DNA of 64,000 nt from Actinoplanes nipponensis (lineage in GTDB: Bacteria > Actinomycetota > Actinomycetes > Mycobacteriales > Micromonosporaceae): contig NZ_BOMQ01000004.1 of NCBI RefSeq assembly GCF_016862275.1, positions 62,001 to 126,000 on the forward strand. The letters are read 5' to 3'. A program made the translations under genes and the position numbers. A model generated the notes under the pieces. That model searched no databases and was not told where the DNA came from. It saw only the letters and a list, made by a program, of their open reading frames with translations. This document shows, piece after piece, positions 8,317 through 15,715 of the stretch. Position 1 is the stretch's first letter, and every line of letters starts with the position of its first letter.

Positions 8317-8745
8317 TCAGCGTCCGTCGGCCAGGCGCAGGGAGTACTCGCGGACGGCCGCGTTGTAGGTGCGCTCGTCGAGCTTCCAGTCCGACTCGCC
8401 CGGCGTGGCCGCCCGGTTCAGCTGCGTCTGCAGCGTCACCACCGCCGACGACAGGCCACTGAACGGCCGGGTGCGCCACAGCTGCTCGCCCGCCGGCGCG
8501 ACCTCGACCAGGTCGTCGTCCACCGTGATCAGGCCGGCCCCGGCCAGGCGGCGCACGGACTCCTCCAGCTCGGTCCGGCTGGGCACGCTGTGGTGCAGGA
8601 AGTCGGCGGCGGCCAGCACGTCAGCCAGGCTGGCGCCGGTCACCGGCAGGGCCGCGTGCAGGGCCCGGTCGCGCTCCAGGCGCTCGGCGATGACCGCGGA
8701 CACGAAGATCCAAGCGTCGTTCCAATGCCAATCGCCAGCCCCCAT
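8317..8745 (-). CDS. Uncharacterised protein, possibly winged-helix
   Basis: A 142-residue protein from the ATG at 8745 (MGAGDWHWNDAWIFVSAVIAERL). An in-frame TTG at 8805 would add 20 residues but has poorer sequence support. The region from about residue 30 to 85 (LPVTGASLADVLAAADFLHHSVPSRTELEESVRRLAGAGLITVDDDLVEV, here shown as LADVLAAADFL and LEESVRRLAGAGLITVDDD) looks like a winged-helix with a beta wing, so a DNA-binding or protein-interaction role is possible. I do not recognise a family. It converges on hisF with a 73-bp gap. Confidence 0.6.
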   Translation of the reverse strand: MGAGDWHWNDAWIFVSAVIAERLERDRALHAALPVTGASLADVLAAADFLHHSVPSRTELEESVRRLAGAGLITVDDDLVEVAPAGEQLWRTRPFSGLSSAVVTLQTQLNRAATPGESDWKLDERTYNAAVREYSLRLADGR

Positions 8746-8805
8746 GTCGCCATGATGCCGTGCGCCCGCCGAACCGGAAAGCGATTGTGTCGGGATGATC
8801 ACCAA

Positions 8806-9220
8806 GCTGTGTCCGGCCGCCCGGACATATCGCCCCCGGCCGGGCCGCGCGCACCGGCCGCCCTGCCGTTGTGCTGCGCGGCGGCAGAGCGGCCGCCCCG
8901 ACCACTGTGATCAACAGCACGATCCTCGGCGTCCCCGGGCAGCGCGCCGCCGCTGCCGGCTGCCTCGCGCTGCCGCTGCCGCTGCCGGCTGCCCCGCGCC
9001 GGCCGCCCTTCGGCCCAGTCGTCGGCCGCCCTCCGCCAGGCACCCGCCGCCTGCCGGTCGCCCGCCAACGGCCGGCCGCCCTTCGACCCGACCGTTCATC
9101 CGCCGCCTGCCGGCCGCCCTTCGGCCCGGCCCGGGGCTGGGCCAGGGGCTCGCCGCGGTGCTGAACGCCGGGTGGCGGGGCGCCGGCCCGCCCCGACCCG
9201 GCCCGCGCGACTCGCCGTCG
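8806..9220. other. Gene-free, G+C-extreme low-complexity stretch
   Basis: About 415 bp made largely of short GCCGCCGG/GCTGCCGCTGCC-like repeats, such as repeated CTGCCG triplet pairs near 8960-8990. Several frames stay open only because the G+C content leaves few stop codons; their products are Pro/Arg/Ala strings with no recognisable domain or ribosome site. I see no gene, tRNA or clear promoter here. Confidence 0.6.
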
Positions 9221-9916
9221 TCAGCAGGCCGGGGCCGGCTCGAGCTGCGCCGCCCCGGGGTGCCCGCTCACCACTGGCTCCGCTTCCGCCGCCGCCACCC
9301 CCTCCGGCACCGCGAAGGCCGGCATGAACAACTGCACCAGCGGCCCGATGCCCAGCGCGTACGCGATCGTCCCCAGGCCGATCGTCCCGCCCAGCAGGAC
9401 GCCGATCCCCAGCACCAGCACCTCGATGCTGGTCCGCACCAGCCGGATCGACAGCCGCGGCCAGCGGCGCACGATCCCGGTCATCAGCCCGTCCCGCGGG
9501 CCCGGGCCGAACCGGGCGCCGATGTACATCGCGGTGGCCACGCCGTTGAGCGCGATGCCCACCACCAGGTACGTGATCCGCATGGCCATCGACTCGCCCG
9601 GGGTCAGCACCGCCAGCGCCCCGTCCGCCACGAAGCCGATCACCAGCAGGTTGGCGATCGTGCCGAAGCCGGGCCGTTGCCGCAACGGGATCCACAGCAG
9701 CAGCACCGGTACGCCGGTCAGCAGCACCACCCAGCCGAAGCTGACCCCGGTGGCCTTCGACACACCCTGGTGGAACACGTCCCACGGGTTGAGGCCCAGG
9801 TCGCTCTCCACCATGAAGGCCATGCTCACGCCGTACAGCACCAGGCCGGTGAAGAGCTGGCTGGTGCGCCGGGGGAGCCGGGCGCCGGGGGGAACGAGGT
9901 TGCTCAGGCGACTCAT
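9221..9916 (-). CDS. YczE/YyaS/YitT-type integral membrane protein
   Basis: A 231-residue membrane protein with about five or six helices of the YczE (DUF161-like) family. Family features are the early LFTGLVLYGVSMAFMVESDLGLNPWDVFHQG with LGLNPWDV, and later GVATAMYIGARFGPGPRDGLMTG, the GPGPRDGLM motif being diagnostic. I take the ATG at 9916; the in-frame TTG at 9937 falls in a regulatory repeat. It is divergent from a MocR-type regulator, an arrangement recurring in many bacteria where the regulator controls the membrane protein. Its transport or sensing function is not established. Confidence 0.85.
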   Translation of the reverse strand: MSRLSNLVPPGARLPRRTSQLFTGLVLYGVSMAFMVESDLGLNPWDVFHQGVSKATGVSFGWVVLLTGVPVLLLWIPLRQRPGFGTIANLLVIGFVADGALAVLTPGESMAMRITYLVVGIALNGVATAMYIGARFGPGPRDGLMTGIVRRWPRLSIRLVRTSIEVLVLGIGVLLGGTIGLGTIAYALGIGPLVQLFMPAFAVPEGVAAAEAEPVVSGHPGAAQLEPAPAC

Positions 9917-9931
9917 AAATGCCACTCTGAA

Positions 9932-10007
9932 GGCCAATTACTCGCGATCAAAGAGCCAATTCGGCGGAGGTGGCCATGACGACGTCGGTTCGCGGGGGCC
10001 AATTGGC
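9932..10007. promoter_or_regulatory. Three GCCAATT repeats at a MocR/YczE divergent promoter
   Basis: GGCCAATTA at 9932-9940, AGCCAATTC at 9954-9962 and the palindrome GCCAATTGGC at 9998-10007. The GCCAATT cores start 22 and 43 bp apart, roughly two and four helical turns, so they lie on one DNA face. The first two sit between the divergent genes; the third is within the first codons of the MocR gene. Direct repeats are the usual target of MocR dimers. The same core occurs at 22784-22831 near a second MocR locus. Confidence 0.6.
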
Positions 10008-11430
10008 GCGTTTGCTCGGTCAGTGGCACTCGTTGCCGGGGCGTCACCGCAGTCCGGATTATGCGGCGCTGGCCGGGGCGATCCGGGGTCTGCTGACCGA
10101 CAGCCGGCTGCCGCTGGGCGTGCGCCTGCCCGCCGAGCGGGAACTGGCCGAGGCGCTGGGCATCAGCCGGACCACCGTCACCGCCGCGTACCGCTCGCTG
10201 CGCGAGACCGGCCACCTGACCAGCCGGCGCGGCGCCGGCAGCTGGACCACCCTGCCGAACGGCCACCGGGTGGCCACCTCCGGGCTGTGGACCCCGGACG
10301 ACGACATGGACATGATCGACCTGGGTGTGGCCGCGTCGGCCGCGCCCGTCGAGCTGGTGCCGGCCGCCCGGGCCGCCGCCGAGGACCTGCCCCGCTTCCT
10401 GGGCAGCGCCGGCTACCACCCGACCGGGCTGATGGAGCTGCGCGAGGCGGTCGCGGCCGGCTACACCGCCCGGGGCGTGCCGACCAGCGCCGAGCAGATC
10501 CTCATCACCAGCGGCACCCAGCACGCCCTCGACCTGGTGCTGCGGCTGTCGGTCCCGGCCGGCGCCGCCGTGCTGGTGGAATCGCCGACCTATCCGAACG
10601 CGCTCGCCGCGCTCGCCGCGCGCCGGGCCCGGATCAACACCCACGGCCTGGACGCGGCCGCCGGCTGGGACGGCGAGATGCTGCTCAGCGCGCTGCGGCA
10701 GACCCGGCCGCGGCTGGCGTACGTGATCCCCGAGTTCCAGAATCCCACCGGGCACCTGATGCCGGCCGAGCTGCGCGAGCGCCTCGTCGCCGCGGCCCAC
10801 GCCGCCGGCACCGAGCTGGTGGTCGACGAGTCCTTCGTGGATCTCCCGCTGGACGGCACCGAGGTGCCGCCGCCGGTCGCGGTCTTCGACCGGCACTCGC
10901 GGGTCGTGTCGATCGGCGGCATGAGCAAGGCCTACTGGGGCGGCCTGCGGATCGGCTGGGTCCGCGCCTCGGCCCCGCTGGTGCAGCGCCTGGCCGCCCT
11001 GCGGGTCGGCGTCGACATGGCCAGCCCCGTCCTCGAGCAGCTGGTCGCCTGCCACCTGCTGCGTGACGCCGAGTCCATCGTCGCCCTGCGCCGCGCGGAA
11101 CTGTCCGGCCGGCGCGACGCGCTGGTCGCGGCGCTGGGGGAGCACCTGCCGGAGTGGCGCTTCACCGTGCCGGCCGGCGGGGTCATGCTCTGGGCCGAGC
11201 TGGACGGCCCGATCTCCAGCGCCCTGGCCCGGGCCGCGGAGGACGTCGGGGTGCGGCTGGCGCCCGGCCCGCGCTTCGGCCTGGACGGCACCCTGGAACG
11301 GTTCATCCGGCTGCCGTTCGCGCTGCCGGCCGACGAGCTCACCGAGGCCATCCGCCGGATCGCCTCGGTCCGCCACGACCTCGACCGCGCCGCCCGCCCG
11401 GCCTGGCGCACCCCCGCCGTCATCGCCTGA
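9976..11430 (+). CDS. MocR/PdxR-type GntR regulator with aminotransferase domain
   Basis: A 484-residue fusion of an N-terminal GntR winged helix (about residues 20-90: AGAIRGLLTDSRLPLGVRLPAERELAEALGISRTTVTAAYRSL, key parts LPAERELAEALG and SRTTVTAAYRSL) with a fold-type-I aminotransferase domain from about residue 110 to the end. The PLP lysine is at about 318 in GGMSKAYWGGLRIGW; EFQNPTGHLMP and VVDESFVDLP are also typical. Such proteins sense PLP or amino-substrate adducts rather than transaminate. I chose the ATG at 9976 because GGAGG lies 5 nt upstream. It probably controls the divergent YczE-type gene. Confidence 0.88.
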   Translation: MTTSVRGGQLARLLGQWHSLPGRHRSPDYAALAGAIRGLLTDSRLPLGVRLPAERELAEALGISRTTVTAAYRSLRETGHLTSRRGAGSWTTLPNGHRVATSGLWTPDDDMDMIDLGVAASAAPVELVPAARAAAEDLPRFLGSAGYHPTGLMELREAVAAGYTARGVPTSAEQILITSGTQHALDLVLRLSVPAGAAVLVESPTYPNALAALAARRARINTHGLDAAAGWDGEMLLSALRQTRPRLAYVIPEFQNPTGHLMPAELRERLVAAAHAAGTELVVDESFVDLPLDGTEVPPPVAVFDRHSRVVSIGGMSKAYWGGLRIGWVRASAPLVQRLAALRVGVDMASPVLEQLVACHLLRDAESIVALRRAELSGRRDALVAALGEHLPEWRFTVPAGGVMLWAELDGPISSALARAAEDVGVRLAPGPRFGLDGTLERFIRLPFALPADELTEAIRRIASVRHDLDRAARPAWRTPAVIA

Positions 11431-11621
11431 ACCGAGGCGTGGCCGTCCGGTGCTGCGCCGCCCGGTCCCGCGCTGCCTGCCGGGCCGCGCGAGCCCGGTC
11501 CGCACCGCCCGGTCCGGCGCCGCCCGGTCCTGCGCCGCTTGTCGGGCCGCGCGAGAGCCCGGTCCCGCGCCGCCCGGTGCTGCGCCGCCCGGCCGGCGCC
11601 GGATCCCGGTCCGTGCCGCCG
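11431..11621. other. Low-complexity spacer with imperfect repeats
   Basis: The region between the MocR stop and the tandem array consists of imperfect repeats of GCGCCGCCCGGT-like and GGGCCGCGCGAG-like segments; for example GGGCCGCGCGAG occurs near 11484 and again near 11543. No gene, hairpin with a T-run or promoter is evident. Confidence 0.5.
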
Positions 11622-11761
11622 CACGGCCGCGAAGACCGCATGGCCGCGAAGACCGCATGGCCGCGAAGACCGCATGGCCGCGAAGACCGCATGGCCGCGA
11701 AGACCGCATGGCCGCGAAGACCGCATGGCCGTGAAGAGACCGCGCGGCCGCGAAGAGATCG
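11622..11761. repeat. 17-bp tandem repeat array
   Basis: Six consecutive copies of the 17-bp unit CATGGCCGCGAAGACCG (the first reads CACGG) run from 11622 to 11723, followed by two 19-bp diverged copies to 11761. The unit is not a multiple of three and yields the same open peptide string in several frames, so it is not coding. The array ends 3 bp from the sigma-factor stop codon. Copy number probably varies between strains. Confidence 0.85.
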
Positions 11762-11763
11762 CC

Positions 11764-12621
11764 TCAGTCCCCGAGCAGGATCACCGCCATAGCGCCCAGC
11801 TCCGCCGGCTCCGCGATCTGCTCGATGCCGGTGATCCGCCCCCCGGCGACGGTGAACGCGAACGCCACCCGCGGCGTGCCGCCCGGCGCCCACACCAGCC
11901 CGGGCTCGCCGTCCAGCAGGGCCGGCCGCGCGTGCCGGGCTCGTCCCGAGAACGTCCCGGCCACCGCGTCCGCCCCGCGCAGCAGCTCGCTCGCCCCGAA
12001 GCGGACCGCCGCCGCGTCCGCGCGCAGCACGACTTCCGGGTCGAGCAGGGCGAGCAGCGCGGCGAAGTCGCCTCCGCGGGAGGCGGCCAGAAAAGCCTCG
12101 ACCACCGTACGGCTGCGCACGCGGTCCTCCTCCGCCTCGCGTCCCTGCACCTTGCGCCGCGCCCGGCTGGCCAGTTGCCGGGCCGCGGCCGGTGAGCACC
12201 CGGCGATCTCGGCGATCTCCGGGAACGGCACGGCGAACAGGTCGTGCAGGACGAAGGCCAGCCGTTCCCCCGGCGTCAGGGTGTCCAGCACGACCAGCAG
12301 GGCCGGGCCGATCGCGTCGGCCAGCAGCGCCTCGCTCTCCGGATGGGTCTGCTCGCCGGCCGGCGTCTCGGGCAGGCCCGCGCCGTCCTCGCGGCGGGCG
12401 GCCCGCGCGCGCAGCATGTCGAGGCACACCCGCGACACCACGGTGGTGAGCCAGCCGGTCAGGTTGGCCACCGCCGACGTGTCGCTGCGGCTGAGCCGCA
12501 ACCAGGCCTCCTGCACCGCGTCCTCGGCCTCCGCGGCGGAGCCGAGCATCCGGTGGGCCACCGCCCGCAGGTGCGGCCGGTCGGCCTCGAAGCGCCGGGC
12601 CAGCTGATCCGTCTCGCTCAC
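11764..12621 (-). CDS. ECF41-like RNA polymerase sigma factor with C-terminal SnoaL-like domain
   Basis: A 285-residue ECF sigma factor. Sigma2 is at about 10-80 (LRAVAHRMLGSAAEAEDAVQEAWLRL) and sigma4 at about 110-165 (DTLTPGERLAFVLHDLFAVPFPEIAEIAGCSPAAARQLASRARRKV, key part LTPGERLAFVLHD). The remaining 110 residues form the SnoaL-like extension that, in ECF41 members, regulates activity in place of a separate anti-sigma factor. The ECF41 motifs are degenerate: LPET stands for WLPEP, DAAAVR for DGGGK. GTG at 12621 has GGAGG 8 nt upstream. A perfect ECF41-type promoter precedes it, so it is probably autoregulated. Confidence 0.88.
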   Translation of the reverse strand: MSETDQLARRFEADRPHLRAVAHRMLGSAAEAEDAVQEAWLRLSRSDTSAVANLTGWLTTVVSRVCLDMLRARAARREDGAGLPETPAGEQTHPESEALLADAIGPALLVVLDTLTPGERLAFVLHDLFAVPFPEIAEIAGCSPAAARQLASRARRKVQGREAEEDRVRSRTVVEAFLAASRGGDFAALLALLDPEVVLRADAAAVRFGASELLRGADAVAGTFSGRARHARPALLDGEPGLVWAPGGTPRVAFAFTVAGGRITGIEQIAEPAELGAMAVILLGD

Positions 12622-12622
12622 C

Positions 12623-12649
12623 TGTCACACCTCCGGGTCGGCATCCGTC
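12623..12649 (+). promoter_or_regulatory. ECF41-type promoter for the VOC/PNPOx operon
   Basis: TGTCACA at 12623-12629 and CGTC at 12646-12649 are separated by exactly 16 bp, the published ECF41 consensus form TGTCACA-N16-CGTC. It points to the VOC gene starting at 12701, leaving a leader of about 45 nt with an AGGGGA ribosome site. Confidence 0.85.
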
Positions 12650-12657
12650 ACCACCTT

Positions 12658-12684
12658 GACGGGCCACGGCGGCCCGGTGTGACA
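12658..12684 (-). promoter_or_regulatory. ECF41-type promoter for the sigma-factor gene
   Basis: On the minus strand TGTCACA (12684-12678) and CGTC (12661-12658) are again separated by exactly 16 bp. It faces the sigma-factor gene starting at 12621. The 11-bp block CCTGTCACACC at 12621-12631 is repeated inverted at 12676-12686, making the gap nearly symmetric. Confidence 0.85.
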
Positions 12685-12700
12685 GGCAGGGGACACGCTC

Positions 12701-13048
12701 ATGACGACATCCGGCATCGGCACCATCGTCATCCCGGTCAGCGACCTCACCGCGGCCAAGGCGCTCTACGGCGCCCTGCTCGGCGTGGCGCCGGACGTGG
12801 ATCAGCCGTACTACGTCGGTTACACCGTCGGCGGCCAGCACGTCGGCCTCGACCCGAACGGCCGCGCGCAGGGCCTGACCGGCCCGGTGATGTACTGGCA
12901 CGTGGACGACATCAAGCCGGCCCTGGCCGCCCTGCTGGTGGCGGGGGCCGAGGAAGTGCAGGGGGTCAAGGACGTGGGTGGCGGCAAACTGATCGCGACG
13001 GTACGCGACAAGGACGGCGCCACCCTGGGCCTCCTCCAGCCGGCATGA
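12701..13048 (+). CDS. VOC (glyoxalase/bleomycin resistance) family protein
   Basis: A 115-residue single-domain vicinal oxygen chelate protein with the paired beta-alpha-beta-beta-beta modules: IGTIVIPVSDLTAAKALYGALLG and, in the second half, YWHVDDIKPALAALLVAGAEEVQ followed by VRDKDGATLGLLQP. Metal-binding residues of glyoxalase I are not complete, so the reaction is unknown. It is the first gene after a perfect ECF41-type promoter and overlaps the next gene by ATGA, so it is a probable direct target of the divergent sigma factor. ECF41 loci often carry small oxidoreductase- or isomerase-type genes. Confidence 0.85.
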   Translation: MTTSGIGTIVIPVSDLTAAKALYGALLGVAPDVDQPYYVGYTVGGQHVGLDPNGRAQGLTGPVMYWHVDDIKPALAALLVAGAEEVQGVKDVGGGKLIATVRDKDGATLGLLQPA

Positions 13049-13503
13049 CGGCCCCGGCTCCGCGCCCCGCGGCCGTCCGCAAGGCCGGTGTCCTGGCCGC
13101 ACTGACCGCGCCCGTCGCCGACGTCTGGGTGGCGACCGCGGCCGGCGGCGTGCCGTACCTGGTGCCGTTGACGCTGGCCTGGGTGCGGGAACGGATCCTG
13201 CTGGCCACCGACGGCCGGTCCCGTACGGCGGCGAACCTCGCGGCGACCGGCACGGCCCGGCTGGCCCTGGGCGGGACCCGCGACGTGGTGATGATCGATG
13301 CGGTGCTGGAGGCGACCCATCCGGTGGCGGCGGCGCCGCCCTGGGTCGGGGAGGGCTACGCGGCCACCGCGGACTGGGATCCCCGCGCCTCCGGCGGCAC
13401 CCTCGTCTACCTGGTGCTGCGCCCGCAGCGGGTGCAGGCCTGGCGCGAGGAGAACGAGCTCAAGGGCCGCACGATGATGCGGGACGGCGCCTGGCTCGTG
13501 TGA
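13045..13503 (+). CDS. Pyridoxamine 5'-phosphate oxidase-like flavin/F420-binding protein
   Basis: A 152-residue split-barrel protein of the PNPOx-like superfamily, starting at the ATG at 13045 that overlaps the VOC stop. Core strands are GVPYLVPLTLAWV, ERILLATDGRSRTAANLAAT and TARLALGGTRDVVMIDAVLEA, the pattern of FMN- or F420-binding general stress proteins. The C-terminal half holds YLVLRPQRVQAWREENELKGRTMM. It probably binds a flavin or deazaflavin and may reduce a toxic or signalling compound. With the VOC gene it forms the likely ECF41 target operon. Confidence 0.8.
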   Translation: MTAPAPRPAAVRKAGVLAALTAPVADVWVATAAGGVPYLVPLTLAWVRERILLATDGRSRTAANLAATGTARLALGGTRDVVMIDAVLEATHPVAAAPPWVGEGYAATADWDPRASGGTLVYLVLRPQRVQAWREENELKGRTMMRDGAWLV

Positions 13504-13512
13504 CCACCCGGC

Positions 13513-13542
13513 GGGCGCCGCGATCGGCCGATCGCGGCGCCC
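13513..13542. terminator. Bidirectional terminator hairpin
   Basis: A perfect 30-bp palindrome (arms begin GGGCGCCGCGATC, centre GGCC) lies between the convergent PNPOx-like and fadD genes. It forms a 13-bp G+C stem with a 4-nt loop and reads the same on both strands; there is no T-run, as is common in actinobacteria. Confidence 0.75.
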
Positions 13543-13548
13543 GGCGCG

Positions 13549-15372
13549 CTACATCTGGACGAGCGAACCCGCGTACATCTCGTCGATCTGGGCGGCGAAG
13601 TTGGTCTCCACGCTGCGCCGCTTGATCTTCATCGACGGCGTGATCTCGCCCTGCTCGATGCTCAGGTCGCGAGGCAGGATGGCGAACTTCTTGATCGTCT
13701 CCCACCGGTTCAGCTTGCCGTTGAGCTCCTCGATGTAGCCGGCGACCAGCTTCTGGGTCTCCTCCGCGGCCACGATCTCCGGGTAGCTCTTGCCCTCCAG
13801 CGGACCGCCCACGGCCCAGCCGGCGATCGCGTCCTCGTCCAGCGAGATCAGCATGGTCACGTAGTTGCGGGCCTGGCCCACGACCACCGCCTGCGAGGTG
13901 TACGGGCAGACCGCCTTGAACATGCCCTCGATCGCCGAGGGCGCGATGTACTTGCCGCCGGAGGTCTTGACCAGGTCCTTCTTGCGGTCGGTGATCCGCA
14001 GGTAGCCGTCGGCGTCGAGCTCGCCGATGTCACCGGTACGGAAGAAGCCGTCCTCGGTGAACGACTCCTCGGTCTCCTTGGGCAGGTTGTGGTAGCCGCG
14101 CATGACCGGGGCGCCGCGCAGCAGGATCTCGCCGTCGGTGTCGATGCGGCACTCCAGGTCGCCCAGCGGCTGGCCGACCGTACCGATCTTGAGCTTGCCC
14201 ATCCGGTTGACGAAGTTGGCCGCGCTCGACTCGGTCAGGCCGTAGCCCTCCATGATCGGCAGGTTGGCCGCGGCGAAGAACTCGGCGATGTCGCGGCTCA
14301 GCGGCGCGGAGCCGGAGACCAGCACGCGCAGCCGGCCGCCGAGGCGCTGCTGCAGCTTGCTGAAGACCAGCTTCTCGGCCACCGCGTACTTGGCCTTCAG
14401 CACGCCGCCGACCGGCTTGCCGGCCTGCTCCAGCGCGACCTTCTGCTTGCCCACCCCGACCGCCCAGGCGAAGATCTTCGCCTTCGCGCCGCCGGCGCCG
14501 AGCGCGGTGGTGACCGTCTTGTTGTAGACCTTCTCGAAGATGCGCGGCGCCGCGCACATCAGCGTGGGCCGCACCACCGAGAGCATGTCGACGAGCTTGT
14601 CGACCCGGCCGTCGACGTAGGTCGGCACCCCCACGTGCAGGATGCCGCAGAGCAGGGTCTTGCCGAACGAGTGCGACAGCGGCAGCCAGAGGTACTGCAG
14701 GTCGGTGGACTCGAACAGGCCCAGGTCGGCCTGCGCCACGCCCTCCCAGGTCCAGCCGCGGTGCAGCAGCTGCACGCCCTTGGGCCGGCCGGTCGTGCCG
14801 GAGGTGTAGATCAGCGTGGCCACGTGGTCGGGGCCGACGGTCTCGACGATCTTCTCGACCAGGTCGGGCTGCCCGGCCAGGGCGGCGCGGCCGCGCTCCT
14901 CGAGCTCGGCCAGGGTGAGCTGCGGCGGCGAGGCGGACGCGTCGGCCAGGCCGTCGATGAGCACCACGTGGGTGATCGAGGTGTCCGCGCCGGCCAGCTT
15001 GAGGGCCTGCTGCGGGTTCTCGGCCACCAGCACCTTTGAGCCGGAGTCGGCCACGATGTAGGCCGCGTCCTCGGGCTCGGTGGTGGGATAGACCGTGGTG
15101 GTCGCCGCGCCGGCGCAGTTGATGCCGAGGTCGACGAGCACCCACTCGAGACGGGTGCCGGACAGGATCGACACCCGGTCCTCCAGGCCCACACCCAGTC
15201 CCGCCAGGCCGGCGGCGATCGCGGTGGCCCGCTCGCCGACCTGGGACCAGGTCAGCCACGTCATCCCGGTGTCGTCCGCGGTCGGTGCGGCGAATGCCTG
15301 ACCGTTCGGGGTCGCCCGCACACGCTGCAGGAACATGTCCGGGATCGACCGGTAGGGAACCTCGAGAGCCAT
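13549..15372 (-). CDS. Long-chain fatty-acid-CoA ligase (FadD15-like)
   Basis: A 607-residue AMP-forming acyl-CoA synthetase. It activates fatty acids through an acyl-adenylate. Motifs in order are the P-loop LIYTSGTTGRPKGVQL near residue 190, WLPLSHSFGK, LVSGSAPLSRDIAEFF, the adenine motif EGYGLTESSA, GEILLRGAPVMRGYHN, and the hinge DGYLRITDRKKDLVKTSGGKYIAP split by the RTGD at FFRTGDIGEL. The C-terminal lysine lies in ITPSMKIKRR. It resembles the peripheral-membrane FadD15 group. The ATG at 15372 has AGAGG about 9 nt upstream. Confidence 0.93.
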   Translation of the reverse strand: MALEVPYRSIPDMFLQRVRATPNGQAFAAPTADDTGMTWLTWSQVGERATAIAAGLAGLGVGLEDRVSILSGTRLEWVLVDLGINCAGAATTTVYPTTEPEDAAYIVADSGSKVLVAENPQQALKLAGADTSITHVVLIDGLADASASPPQLTLAELEERGRAALAGQPDLVEKIVETVGPDHVATLIYTSGTTGRPKGVQLLHRGWTWEGVAQADLGLFESTDLQYLWLPLSHSFGKTLLCGILHVGVPTYVDGRVDKLVDMLSVVRPTLMCAAPRIFEKVYNKTVTTALGAGGAKAKIFAWAVGVGKQKVALEQAGKPVGGVLKAKYAVAEKLVFSKLQQRLGGRLRVLVSGSAPLSRDIAEFFAAANLPIMEGYGLTESSAANFVNRMGKLKIGTVGQPLGDLECRIDTDGEILLRGAPVMRGYHNLPKETEESFTEDGFFRTGDIGELDADGYLRITDRKKDLVKTSGGKYIAPSAIEGMFKAVCPYTSQAVVVGQARNYVTMLISLDEDAIAGWAVGGPLEGKSYPEIVAAEETQKLVAGYIEELNGKLNRWETIKKFAILPRDLSIEQGEITPSMKIKRRSVETNFAAQIDEMYAGSLVQM

Positions 15373-15715
15373 CGGGCGCCGCCTCTTTGCGTCTATGGGG
15401 GGATTACGTGACAGCTGTGTTACCGCAGAGTATTGCCCGGCGCGCGCGAGGGCCAGAGCGGTCCGCGCCGATCTTTGATCATCGCCGGGTTGACCTGCGC
15501 TCCGATCCTATCCAAGGCGGCCTCCCGGGCCCGCGCCGCGCGCCGCCGCGGCGGCCCGCCGGCGGGCCGGACGCCCAGGTCACGGACCGGCGCTCCCGGC
15601 GATATGGCCCAATCGATATAGAGGTTCGTCGACGCCCTGGCTCTAATCTCAGCTCACGGACCGAGCCGGGCCACCAGCCCGGGACCCGGGTTCGCAGGCG
15701 CGAGAGAGGAACAGC
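15373..15715. other. Divergent promoter region fadD / subtilase gene
   Basis: 343 bp without a supported gene. Near the subtilase start there is a TATAGA (about 15615-15620) that could be a -10 box, and GAGAGAGGA forms a ribosome site at 15701-15709. A G+C-extreme block at 15530-15570 contains GGCGGCCCGCCGGCGGGCC, which can fold. No operator with convincing symmetry was found. Confidence 0.45.

Noticed and set aside
8795..9979. A 394-residue plus-strand frame
   Set aside because: Its second half is antisense to the YczE-type gene and its first half is low-complexity Pro/Arg sequence with no start signal.
11622..11761. Possible CRISPR array
   Set aside because: The units are directly adjacent without spacers and no cas gene is present.
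11420..13102. Long minus-strand frames with repeated SSRPCGLRGHAVFAAM units
   Set aside because: They are translations of the 17-bp tandem repeat in different frames and run antisense or out of frame to the sigma-factor gene.
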